Below, piece by piece: positions 47,638-59,663 of a DNA stretch of 64,000 bases. Source of the DNA: Thelephora terrestris (Eukaryota; Basidiomycota; Agaricomycetes; Thelephorales; Thelephoraceae). Numbering within the stretch: the first letter of the stretch is position 1; each line of letters begins with the position of its first letter. Both the position numbers and the translations under genes were made by a program. The stretch spans positions 1,240,001 through 1,304,000 of the forward strand of contig WIUZ02000008.1 in assembly GCA_015956445.1 (NCBI GenBank). Reading direction: 5' to 3'. Under the pieces are notes generated by a model that worked only from the letters and a program-made list of their open reading frames with translations, was not told the origin of the DNA and searched no databases.

Positions 47638-50600
47638 ATGGGCACAGGTTTCGACGACTTCTTTGCTCAGCAGGAGAAGCTCATGGCGCTCCCTGAAGAA
47701 GATGTCGACTCCTATCTCGCCCGCAGAGCGAAACACGATGAACCGTGCGTTCCTTCTGAAACGAAACTCGCACATCACCATCTTACACTTCTTCTAGACC
47801 CTATGAGCTGGGAAATATGCCATCACTGCTTTCTGACAGTGAGCTACTGGCGGATCCATTGAGCGATCCTGATCCTGTGGACGGACGCTTTCGTAACCCT
47901 TCTGCAAATTCTCAAGGAGACACAAACTCCATTTTTACTAACGCCGCAGACCCTGTGGCGTCGCCGTTGCCACGGACGCCCGTGAAGGGTTCTGCGATAG
48001 ACCAATCTGATGAACCGGCGCCTGCTGCTTCACGTTCCAGAAGGGACTTGTCCCCTCGAAGAATCGTATTGACGAAACAAAAACGTGCCGCCCCTACGCT
48101 CAAGATCGTTCAGTCTTCTCCCATCGACACGTTCAGTCCCGTCGCGTCCTCTACCCCTGCCAGACCGCCTCTGGGGAAAGTCGTAGAAGAGTCGCCTCTT
48201 CTTGGGAAACGACCGCGCGACGAGGCAGATACTAGTCCCAGTAAGACTAAACACAAGTCCAAAGGCAAAGGAAAGGCAGTGTATCCGTCTCCTCAGTATA
48301 CCTCCCCTATCGAATCCCCTCGATTCGACACTTCCGCCCCTGGCCCGACAGGCAAGCGTCCCAGAGAAAGTGGTGGGAGTCCCGGTCCTGCCCCAAAGAG
48401 GAAAACCCTACGTACCGATGTTCTCCCCACGTCCCCGATCAACTCGGCTGTGTTCCCACCAAACATCGAACTGCCACCCGTTTTGAGCTGGCAGGGAAGC
48501 GTGACGGTTTCATCTGACCAGTCGCACGAGTGGCCTCGGGACGATAGGGTGATAAAAATCAAATCTAGGCTACCTCCTCTCGCAGAAGTCTCTGTTGCCG
48601 ATACAAGCGTCATAGAATCCTTCGACACCTCTCCTCATAAACCACCAACTGCTGCAAAACGGACCGGTCCTGTGAATAACGAGAAGAACCCTCAAGTACC
48701 TGTAAAAACTGCCGCCGTAGAAACAAGCTTCCTTACTTCTCCAGTGACTTCTCCTGAGAAGCAATCCACCATTTTACCGCCGCCGCCTCCACCGCTGAAG
48801 ACCGCACAACGCGCGCAGGTCAAGAATGTCATCGCAGATTCCACCGTCGCCAGTATCACTTCCCCAGAGAATTCAAGAGATGAACCTACTTCAAATGGCA
48901 AGGGCGTAGCTGACCTCATTGCTCCACCGCCTGGACAGGCGGCAAAAACTATAGGCATCACGAAGCTTAGACCTGCAGCAACGACAACTCTACTCACGGA
49001 GACGGGCCCTTCGAAAAGTTCCTCCACCACAATGCCCCTTCGTAGCAAGTCTACTCTTGGTCAGGTCCAGAAGAAGAAAATCCCGATAATACCTGCAAAG
49101 AAGGGGAAGGAAAAGCCCCCAAGGATGACTCCCGTGGAGTATGCCGACATGTTGATCGAAAAAAATAACAATCCGAACCGAAAAATCCCGAATGTCAGTC
49201 AACACCTGCGCGGGAGGAAGATTTTCTACGCTGGTGTAGATATGCGTTATGCCGGGGATGCAACGAAAAAGAAGATGGAATACGTGAGGACCCCCTGTTC
49301 TTCGAATGTGATCCTGATCGCTCATAATCCCGGCTCAGATTATCAAGTATGGCGGCACGCTAGTCCCTAGATACGATCCAGAAATTGTGACCGTCATTGT
49401 AACCGATGCGGGTAGGAAGGCAACAGCAGAGGCTTGCGGCATCACGAAAGTCACGGATATCCCGATGTCCATTCCTACTGTTCGGTGGCCGTGGGTTCTT
49501 AGTGGCGAGAAGACGGTTAGAAAACGGCCCACCATACCTGGAGCCCCACCTCCGAAACCCAAACCCGCTGCAGCAAACGAACCACTCTCCAAGATGGATT
49601 ACTTTTTCTATCATGCTGCCTTCAGTGAACGTATAGAGGCCGGAGACAACATACCTAAACGACAATCGAAGCCACCTGTACAGAAAGAAATCACTGTCGA
49701 GGAGCTGGATAAGTGGGACATGGGAATTAGGTCAATACTCGATCGATTTTTTTCTGATCGTGGCACTGACTCGCGTTTAGTGATAAAGAGGTCTCCACAG
49801 GTGGTGAAACTTCCGATGAAGATGAGGTATCGGAGAACAAGCGACGAAAGACCAGCGCAAACTGGGACGCGATCAGAGCCCGATACGCGGCTGTTGGAAT
49901 GGAATACGGAAAGCCAGTTGCGAAGATGTCCACCGAGGGGCTCATGTTTAACCCAGAAGATTTCAAGGCGAAGCCGGTGGTGCAGCAAAAATCGAAGGCG
50001 AGAGGCCAAGATCGTTCGAGTGTCGCATCGGGCTCTTCCCGCTCTGCTTTGAAGATGGTCGAAGGAAGAGACAAGCTGAAGTCCGGAGTAGAAGATCCAC
50101 TGGCGGAGTTTTACGCTGAGGCGAAGGCGCATGTGGAACAAAACGGCAGAGCCGGAGTTCGTCCTTAATTCTTAGCCCTTGTATCTCTCTTTCTGATCCC
50201 TGCAATTTCGATCTTGGGCTTTATCAATTGATCCTCCGACCTCATCATTGTCGTCATCTCATCTCCCAATCATCTGGCGTGGCCTGCACGCATACAGTGG
50301 TGTTCGGAAGAGGTTTCTGAAGACTCTGATGCAGAATCAGCATTGACTACCCCTGGTACATCGCGCAAAGGCAAGATTACGACTACTAGCGTGAGTGCTT
50401 GGGCCCTTGCATTCTTTGAATGCCCTTTGCCACATCCACTGTTTGCGTCCTCTCTTTCATTGCTCAAGCGCGCAAACCCTGTACCCTGGATTCACGTCGC
50501 TATCTAACAATTCACCCCCTCCCGTCACCCCGTTCTCACACTCCATGCCTTCTTCGTTACCCTTGGGTAATAATCCTCCATGAAATATGCGTTGTCCATT

Positions 50601-53392
50601 CAATGCATTCAGTCACCTTACTTAAACTTTTGTGATTGTAGGGTTGGACATGCGATAACAAGCCAAGTGCAAATGGTCCCTGTCCAAATCAAGATGTGGT
50701 TGACAAGGTTTGTGACTTCATTCATCATTTTAGGTCGCACGACCGGTCAGTCCAAGCGCATGGGTCGACCTTTGCGAATCGCCTGCGACCACGTTTGCTA
50801 ATGCTGTTTGTTAATCGCAGTTGCGAGAACTGCAAGGGCTCCACCGAGCCAAACCCGGAGCGGAAAATAGTTGGCGGGTGTTCAGCTATAACAAATGTAA
50901 GTGACATAATCCGTCACGGCCACTCCATCTCTGGAAGTGATTGTTGGTTGTGGCGCGGAACTTCGGACGCCCGTCGCCTTGCGTCGTCCTATCCCCACCC
51001 ACTAGTCTAACGATCCCAGGTCTCGGGTGTCCGGGATGCCCTTGAATGAGGAGTCTGTCAAAGAATACAGATCCCCCTTTTGAGATCTCGATTGCAGCCG
51101 GTGATTCTACAATCCGGCTCGCCGGGTCCGACCCCGGTTCCCGGGACCAATTGCATGTACGAGCCGAACCTCCGGACCCCGTGCCCCTGCAGGCGATGTA
51201 TCTCATCCAAGATGACGGCTCGTTATCGACCGGAAAGCAGCTGTACACCTTCTGTTTTTGGTTTTTGGTTGCTGATAACGATGTGATGAAAGTACTGATA
51301 TGCTCATCTTCGCGTTGGTGATCTCGAGCAGCCATCCGGGCGCTGCTGAATCACCCGACTAGGATCAGGTCGTACGCTGAGGCCCGGACCATAAGGGGAG
51401 TTGGGGAGAAGACGGCGTTGAAGGTAAGGGCTCGTTTTCCTTCTCAGACGACTTTCTTTTCTGTCTTGGCTGCCGTAACGGCCTCGTGTGGGGCGTTCAC
51501 GTTCAGCCCTCAACCCCCCTCATGGGCGCCCCGCACATCCCCCACTGATTCGCCCTCTGACAAAATCCGCGCTTGTCTAATCATAGCGCTGATAACACGT
51601 TTGTCACCTACCCTGTGGTTTAGATTATGGAAATCATCAACACCGGAAACCTGAAGCGGATCGGGCATGAAAACACGGAAGATGTAAAGGCTAATAAGTT
51701 GTTCCAGGGTGTCTTTGGCGTCGGTGGGTTTTACTTCTATTTCTTAATCGTCCCGCTTAATTCATCGGCGTTGACCTGTCATCTTGCATCCCCACCATAC
51801 CCCGTTTGGTGAGAGCAGGGGTGAAGACGGCGTATATGTGGTATAGTGCCGGAGCGCGGACTCTCGAAGACGTGCTTGCCGGAAAAGGTGGAATTAAGTT
51901 GACTCTGCAGCAGGAGATCGGGATCCGGTACTACGACGGTAAATCGGCTTTTCCTCCTCGAGGCCAGGCGAAGCACGAGCTCACTCGGATCTTGCTTGCC
52001 TCGTGTCCGTGTCGTCTCGCTTCCGCTGATGTGCGCTTGCCACTTCTCGCGGCAGATATTAACGAACGTATGCCAAGGAGCGAAGCGACAGCCATATTTG
52101 AGCAGATAAAGCGCATCGGTAGGTGCTTCCTCATATCGATTTCATCAGCGGACACAATCGTAACGTTAGTGTACTCGGGAACGCCAACACGCGTTCCCGG
52201 CGCTTTTTTCTTTCGTCACACTATCTGGATGTACAGCATCTCCCGGAACAGAGGCTGACCATCCTTCGGAAACTAGCTATCAAGATTGATCCCAAGTTAT
52301 TTGTAGAATGTATGGGAAGTTATCGAAGGTGAGTTGCCAAAGCTGGAGCATTGGGTCTCTCTCGTCATCCCGTCCGCTCTCATGACCGCTAACCTTATCC
52401 ATTTCCATCGCCCCAACGATGCGTTGCGATTCCCCCCACAGAGGTTTGGATACGTGCGGAGATATAGATGTCATCATCACCAGATCCGGTGAGGATGGAA
52501 AGACGCATGCGGGTGGGTATCCTTACGTTGTCGGAGTGGCTCCGGTGCTTTATACGGGTCTCGGATTTGTGACTTACTGAGTATGGATCTGGTTATGTTG
52601 AACAGGTGCTGCGAAGAAATTATGGCAGGCGTGCCATGCACGGGGCATCATTACTGACGATCTCGTCATGCCGGATGATTGGAACGACCTGGAGTTGATA
52701 TATCGTGGGCTCTGCCGAAAGGACACACAAAGCAAACGTCGAAGGATAGGTACGCCTACAATGCTGTTTTACCTCGTCTTTTTCGATCTTGATTGACATT
52801 TGCTGGTGACATGACTGGTCAGATTTTCTGTCAGTGCCCTGGGAAGCGAGGGGCGCTGCGCAATTGTATTATACGGCGAGTTTCGATTCCGAAGTCTTGG
52901 AAGCTGGTCAGGATTAACGAATAAACGTTGACTCGCGCTCTCCATTCAGGGAGATGACATTGTATGTGTAACAGGGCTTTGAAGGGTGCCACTTTTCTGA
53001 CGCTCTTTGGTAGTTCAATCGATCGTTGAGACTGAAGGCGAGGAAGAACGGTATGGCCTTGAATCAACGTGGTGAGTATGGATCCGACTCTCGGATGTGA
53101 TATAAAGACTGACGGTATGTGGGGTGTAGGGTTGTACGGAGGGGTCGTACGAGATCTGAACGAGCCTAGTAAAAAGACAATCTCGGGTGAGGGATTTAAT
53201 TTAATCATCTCTTTTTGTGTATTTCCGGTCTCTTATTGTGTGGACTGCTTGCGGTCCTGCGGCGCTCGCTGACCACTGTTCTTATTGTTTATAGGTCAGC
53301 TGCTTGCGTCTGAGACGGAGAGGGAGATCTTGGAGATTTTGGGAGTGCCGTGGCAGGAGCCACACGAACGTGTGCGAGCGAACATCGTATAA
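47638..53392 (+). CDS. POL4: Family X DNA polymerase (Pol lambda/Pol4 type) with BRCT domain
   Basis: Gap-filling polymerase for base excision repair and end joining. It has many exons. The N-terminal 500 or so residues are disordered and Pro/Ser-rich. A BRCT domain follows (LRGRKIFYAGVDMRYAG..IIKYGGTLVPRYDPEIVTVIV, near residues 500-575), then a linker. Next are the 8-kDa region (LRELQGLHRAKPGAENSWRV, GVGEKTALK helix-hairpin-helix) and the second hairpin VFGVGVKTAYMWYSAGARTL. The palm carries CMGSYRRG, the catalytic pair in GDIDVI, and the third Asp in RRIDFLSVPW. The C-terminus ends in ILGVPWQEPHERVR. A 12-nt exon (52950-52961) coding GDDI is needed to link YYT to FNRSLRLKA; the intron before it has a GC donor at 52876. 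All catalytic residues are present. Confidence 0.93.
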
Positions 53393-53743
53393 GAGAGCTG
53401 TAGTTCGGCGTTCGTTTTTGTTATCCCTGCCCAACTTTTTTTGACCTCATGGGATGAGCGAGCCATTCATTTTTTCGCTCTCCTTTTGTCTTGGGCTGTA
53501 TGAATGATTTGATCGGGTTGAGATTGGCCAATGAGGGCACGCGCCGTTCTGTCGGTTCGCATGTCACCCTTTTTTACTTTTCCGTCCTTTCCCATAAAAC
53601 TCTCCACGAACCAGTCTCCGGGGTTGCCTCTTCATTTCCTCGTCGTCGGCTACATCGCTAAGCCGTTTCTTTTTGCCGCAAATCACCCTCGGAATCCCCG
53701 GCTTCGGTCACCTTGCCCTTACTGCAAACCACCTCCGCCATCC

Positions 53744-56556
53744 ATGGACGACGACGTTCAACAATTCGAGGGTCGCGCGTTACCGAGGGTCAACAGAGAT
53801 CGTCTGTGGGTGAACATCTGTTTATTATCTTCTTTGGACGTTCCACCCACTCGGGAGTCATCTCGTTGTGAGGAGGGAGGGCGGACGTTTGATGTTCCAA
53901 ACGAGGATACAGCGGTCGGGTGACCGAGTTTCGACCCTTCCCTACAGGACCCTCGCTGGGTTCCTGGTCCCAGGATTCGGGTTCACGATCGTGAAATTCC
54001 CCCTCTCCCAGCCAATGGTTCCGTCTCCGCCCTACCTTACTTCCGGGACTGACCCCAGGCATCCCGCTTTGTCACTGAGCAATCTGCCTCCAATCACCTC
54101 GAGAACTACGCTTGATACTGACCTCCCCTCCCGTCGTTTCCAGTGACTATGAGCTAATCGTCAGACAGGAGCCAAAGCAGGCACGTATGTGCGGCGTCGG
54201 AAGTGAGTGTCGTGGTCACGGGTAGGTTTCTATTGCTGAACCTGTTGTACGTTTTACAGATGACCGCCGCCCGATTGACCCTCCGCCAATCGTCCAACTG
54301 CGTGTAATTGAGCGTGGAGCAACTGATCCTACACCTTCCAGGTCAAGCAGCCCAGACTCCGGAGGTACGCAGATTTTCGTCGGCTGAAATTTTATTCTTC
54401 CTTACGGCACATCTTTGACGCCGTCTGCTCTTCAATAGGTAACCAATGCGGTTCCTCCTACTACCAGAGTCCGTACTACTTCATGTATGCTTCCCTCGCT
54501 CAACCTGAAGAGGACGTCGAGATTCATTGGTTCAATGTAAGGATGACCCTTTTTTGGCTCAGAGTGTTCCCGTGCCTTACAATTGCGTCATCAGGGCGGG
54601 AAGACAAGGTGTACCGCCGGATCTGTGGTTTCATCCCTGTATCACCTCAAGGACTCGGAGAATCGTGGGGAAGATGCTGCCTTTTTCGTATTCCCCGATC
54701 TCAGTGTAAGAATGGAAGGAAGTTACCGTCTCAAGCTTTCCTTGTTTGAGGTCGCAGGGTGCATATTTTTTCTGATTTACTATATCACGTTGTTTATTAA
54801 GCTCGTTCCCAGAACGGCGGTTCGGTTTTGCAAGTCAGTTTTCTCGGCCCCATTCTATGTCTACACGGCCAAGAAGTTCCCCGGCATGGAGGGTAGGTTT
54901 CGTGTGTTTTCGCTGTCAAGTTTGTTTCTTATTTCGCTTTCAGAGTCTACACAACTCTCTTGCACCATGGCTGATCAGGGTATAAAAATCCGTATCCGTA
55001 AGGATATTCGCACACGGAGACGTCCCTTGGTCCCCGCCCCTCCTCAAGTGATTGGCCCGATTGAGGCATCACCCACGATCGGGCACGCATCTCAGAAGGC
55101 CGAGGATGAGCCAAAGGAGAAGAAAGGCCGTGGTATACGTATCGTTCGGGAAACCAAGAGACAGAAGATCGAGAAGATTGGCGAAATTCCTCCCGACGCT
55201 TGTGACAATGTCGCAGAGCCAGGGATCCTCCCACATTGGCCCGGGACCCGTGCTTCGGCACCTGTGCCTGCGCCTACGCCTACTATTCCACCATCCCCTC
55301 AAACTAGCCCACCAGCCCAGAACCAGCAACCTCAGCCACAGCAACAGGTCTCCCCGGTCTCCCCGACCCAACCACCCTCTGATCATACTCAGTATGACCA
55401 TCGTGGCGGTTACCCGTATGAGCACACCGCACCACCGCAACAACCACCCCCCGCACACCATTATAACAACCCACAAGCCGGTCCACCTGCCACCTATGGA
55501 CCTCCACCTCCCCACTACCAATATGGAAACTATGGTCCACCTCAATCTGGCTGGAGTCAACCCGGTGGATATGATCATTACCAGCCTCCGCCACTGCATT
55601 ACCCACCACCACAACACCAACCAACTCATCACCAGCATCCCCCTGCGCCTGCTCCCGCTTCCGCACCAGCGCCTGCTCCTGGTACATTGCCTCCCCCCTC
55701 CCACCACCCATCCCATGGTCACCCCCCTCCACCCGCCTCATATCGGCCACCTCCAGCAGACTACTCGTACCACCCCCCTTCCAATGCTCAGACGTACAAC
55801 GCATATGAGCACCACTACACTTACCCTCCTCCTCCAATGCCCTCTCAACACCCGTATCCTCAACAGAACGGGTACAACGGATCCGGCCTTCCGCCTCCAC
55901 AACCTGCTCCTGCTCAGAGTCACCCGAACCAGGATGTGAGAACCCAACAGCCACCGCAAACCCAGGCGAGAGCACACTATCCTCCTCCTGCCCCCGGATA
56001 TAATCACCCTACCCCACCCGCACCTCATTCTTATGATTTACCTCCCGTCCAACATCATCAGTCACAAGCCCAGCATCATCCTCAACCACACCACCAACCA
56101 CAGCCTCATCAACAGCCGCAGCCGCAGCCACAACACCTCCAGGCACAACAATACAGACATTATACACACCCTCCGCCTTCTACTGGGTATGCGCCGTATA
56201 ATTCTAATCCCGGTGATGCATGGGGCGTTCCAAACTCGAGCGGTTACGTTGGTCACGCGCAAGGGGGTTCTGGGGCCCTTCCTCTACCTCCGCCGAGTTC
56301 TGGGTACCAACAGCATCCCCAGACCCAAGCTCACGATGGCTCGATGGGAGGACCAGGAATGAGAGGCGGTGACCGAATCCAATTAGCACCTCTGAGGGCG
56401 ACGCAGGGCAGTCCCCCGCCAACTGGCCCGCCGAGCGCAATCTCAGTCCATTCAAACGGCTCGGGGGGTGATGGTAGCGTGAGCGGAAGAGGGCCGCATG
56501 TGGAGGGTAGAAGGAATCCCCTGAGCATCGGTAACATTATTGACGGCAGTCACTGA
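53744..56556 (+). CDS. VEA1: Velvet-domain regulator, VeA type
   Basis: Velvet proteins are fungal transcriptional regulators of development and secondary metabolism that dimerise through the velvet domain. Seven exons give about 720 residues. The domain reads YELIVRQEPKQARMCGVG, NDRRPIDPPPIVQLRVIE, NQCGSSYYQSPYYFMYASL, AGSVVSSLYHLKDSENRGED, AAFFVFPDLSVRMEGSYRLK, RFCKSVFSAPFYVYTAKKFP and LSCTMADQGIKIRIRKDIRT. The ending and the single uninterrupted domain fit VeA better than VelB or VosA. About 450 residues of Pro/Gln/His/Tyr-rich disordered tail follow. The first intron (53806-54143) is unusually long for this locus, so the 5' structure is the least certain part. Confidence 0.9.
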
Positions 56557-57611
56557 ATTCCCGGAGTGCAATTCCTTTGTGCACCGTTCTTTTCGGGATC
56601 TTGCCCGCAAGGCCATACTCAAGGTCATGTCCTGTACATTCGTTTATTCCTCTATTCATGTTCTTCATCTGTGTGCTTTCGACTCGGCTTCCGCTTCGTC
56701 ATGTTTTGTTCATTCCGCTCGCAACTCTCTGTTTATCTTCTCATCCAGGCTTGTATGTTCGACACCCTTCGCGCTCCAGGTCTTGGTGCTTGCCTATTTC
56801 GTATCCATCCAGCATTCCTCAGCTTCGCTCTCTGTCCCAATATCTCCCCTGGATTGATTCTGACCCTACTTCTTCTCTCCACACTCACGTCTCCTTCGGA
56901 TCTGTTGACCATCTGCCTTGTGCATCATTCTTCGCTTCTCTTGACTATCCTTCCTCGCGTGTAGCCTCATGCAGCTTCATCGTCAGGAGGGAGTTTCCAG
57001 GATTATATTTTCAAAACCCCGGGGTGCGTAGTGCGTATCTCGTAGTACGTAAATCGGGAAGTCGTGTGTTGTTACCTGAAAATAGTTCAGGGTAGTGTCT
57101 GTACTTGCAATGAAAATTTTGGTGATGCCGTCCTCGCCGACGCTAACCCTGTTGCTCCATCTGTGGATTCCACTCCCACTGGTGTCTCCAGACTCGAGGC
57201 GCCAAACCGCAAGTTGAAGCACTCACCCTCTGCAATCCCCACCCACGCGCGGGAATTCGACACGGCTACCCGGGGTTCGATCCGACTGTTCCACGAATAC
57301 AGTGGACAGTCTCTATGTATCAACATCACCGCACAGGTGAAATGTATAGGTTCCTGGCAACTATTAAATTTCGCAAGGGTTGTCTTCCTTCCAACGGAAA
57401 CTACCAGCTGCTAGTTGACGGATTATAATGATACCGGTCCCTGAGATAGAATTCACCCCTGGCGCTATGCGTGTCAGGTGTGGGGGGACACTACAGATCT
57501 CATGATGCTGTTCACCCAGAAGTACGGGTACCACGAGGTCCTTGGTCTGAAACGGTGGAACCAACACATATGTATACATGTTTTATTGTACGGCATCAAC
57601 TGCTGTGTAGG
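56557..57611. other. Intergenic region between convergent genes VEA1 and GPI10
   Basis: About 1 kb of 3' flanks. No open frame resembles a family. A B-box-like GGTTCGATCC at about 57274 has no pairing tRNA arms around it. Confidence 0.5.
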
Positions 57612-59663
57612 CTAATGGCTATGTCCCGTCAGTCGTTCGTGATTGTGGATAGTATCCCAAGCACAGTGCTGATGTTCTTTCGGACCTTCGCCCCGTTCTG
57701 GGTAGAGAGGGCGGTGGTGAAGAGGAGCTTTGAGAACGAAAACCCCTCCCCTTCGCTTCGGCTCTTCGTCGAAACCGTGCCCGGCCTTCCAAACGATTTT
57801 GTACCGCATCGTCCTTGTCAGGTACTCGCGTATACCCGGGGTGTCTAGGAGGTGACCGAACATCACTAGATACTCTGGCCATTCGTGTTTCCACCTCTCA
57901 CTCTCCGCCGCTCGTGTCCCCTCGTTGCCGGCAGTTAACTTCTCGGGTAGACCGGGCGGGGAGCAGGGATAAGTAGACGGTGGGAAAGTCAGGTCGACAT
58001 CCGGGGGAAATCGCGTCTTGAGGTAATCGAGGGGGGAGTCGTAAAACACGTCCGTTTGATCTCTGTACTCGTCGATATCCTGGCCTTCGAGTGGAGGCTC
58101 ACACCCTATCGCCCAAAGCCTTCCGGGATCCTCGAGGCGAGGGTTGTGTAGGTGGGATTGCCACGGGGTCGAATGACATGGCATCAGGAAGCCGATTGAG
58201 CGGATTTCGCCACCGTCCCGTGAGAGGGATTGAAGATACCCCATCACAGAAACCTGGGGACTGGAGCGATACGTGATGCAGTAGAGGATGGCAGGAAGTT
58301 GGAGGCATAGCAATGCCAGATGAGATCTTGGCGCTGTCCGGAAGAATGTGTAGAAGCTCCCCTGAGCGCTCGCCTGCTTCTCTGTAATATTCGACGTAGA
58401 AGATTCCACGAGAGCTTTCGCAGCGAAAATGTGAAGAATCGGGAGCATAGGATGGATGAATCTCCACTCTTTGTGGCCAGAAAAAGAATAAACTGCGATC
58501 GTCCATAACACTGTTCCGGCCAGGAGCCTCAGGCGATAGGTCGTCGAGATCGATGCCTTGAGATCCTTGGAATCGGGGGAATGGGGTGGGGTGCGGAGGC
58601 CTTGGTAGAATCCTCTCACTACGAGTATGAGGCTCGACGCGCATAAAATCGGTATGGCTTGGGTGAAATAGTAGTGCCATACGTTTCTGCCGTACGCCAG
58701 CGATATAGACGATAAATTTGTGCGCATGAAGTTGAGAGGTGTGAACACCGGCCGTCCGTAGAAAGCGGAGTCTGTGTAATAAACTAGGGCGGTTATGCCG
58801 AGGCTATTGATAGAGCGTTAATATGGGGGCCATTACTGGTGAGTGGCCGACCGCGCACCCAATGTAGGCCGCTTGGAAGATAATCTGCCCAGCGGCACGC
58901 AGGTCGTTGCGCAGTCGCCAGAGCAACACGCAGTAAAGGAAAACCCAGGTTATTGCTGATGGCGGCCTGATAGCACAACTCAAGGCGGCGAAGAAGAGGG
59001 ACTTGCGAGACCACTGTCTAAGCTACGTCAATCCCAAGTTACTGAGGGGAACACACAGACTCACCCATTAAACAATTGGCCAAAGCTCCACGGGTAGTAA
59101 CTCAACGCGATGACCGTTAAAGACGTCTCCAATGAGTTCGACATTGACCGGGTCAAAGACATCCCATGGAAGAAAGAGGTTAGCGATAGAAACGCCTAAA
59201 TATCTCGTTCAGCGTTATGCTTCTTTCTTGGGTATGCAAACAACTTCACCGTAGCTATTACGTATCGCTCTCCCAAAACGTGTCGGGCCAATTCGCATAC
59301 CCAAACGTCCGTTAGTGCTGCGATTACACCATTGAGTACCTTGGGTGCATATACCTGGCGACAACATTCAGATCTGACGCTTGAGCATTTCGCGATGTTG
59401 GCAAATTCACACACCAGCATTCTAGTCGCGTCTAGACCCGTGACACGCAGGGCCCAGTATACGGGTACGTATAACGCCGGATACACAATAGATCTTATGG
59501 CGACACCTCGTTGCCACTCCCACGTAAGTTTGCCATAACCAAAGACAATAGCGTGCGCGACCTCGAGAGATTGAAAAAACTCGTCCGGTTGAAAGAGCGT
59601 GCGAGTGAGGAGGGCGAGAGCGATCCGATAGACGAATATCCGAACGATATACTTCCGTTTCAT
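57612..59663 (-). CDS. GPI10: GPI mannosyltransferase III (PIG-B/Gpi10)
   Basis: Polytopic ER glycosyltransferase of family GT22 that adds the third mannose to the GPI anchor precursor. Four exons on the minus strand give about 620 residues. The start RIALALLTRTLFQPDEFFQS contains the family's conserved QPDE loop, with GKLTWEWQRGVAIRS after it. Next are FLSLTSFFHGMSLTRSMSNS, LETSLTVIALSYYPWSFGQL, SCAIRPPSAITWVFLYCVLL, FTPLNFMRTN and the hallmark SGHKEWRFIHPMLPILHIF. The lumenal C-terminal part has PCHSTPWQSHLHNP, CEPPLEGQD and DVFYDSPLDYLKTRFP, which distinguish Gpi10 from Alg9, Alg12 and Smp3. The ATG at 59663 is chosen because upstream in-frame sequence is not conserved. Confidence 0.93.

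Noticed and set aside
55052-56028. Long frames in other phases and on the other strand over the velvet tail
   Set aside because: Arise from the Pro/Gln/His codon repeats; the velvet frame alone continues a conserved domain.
57240-57310. Possible tRNA suggested by a GGTTCGATCC motif
   Set aside because: No T-arm, anticodon-arm or acceptor pairing could be drawn around it.
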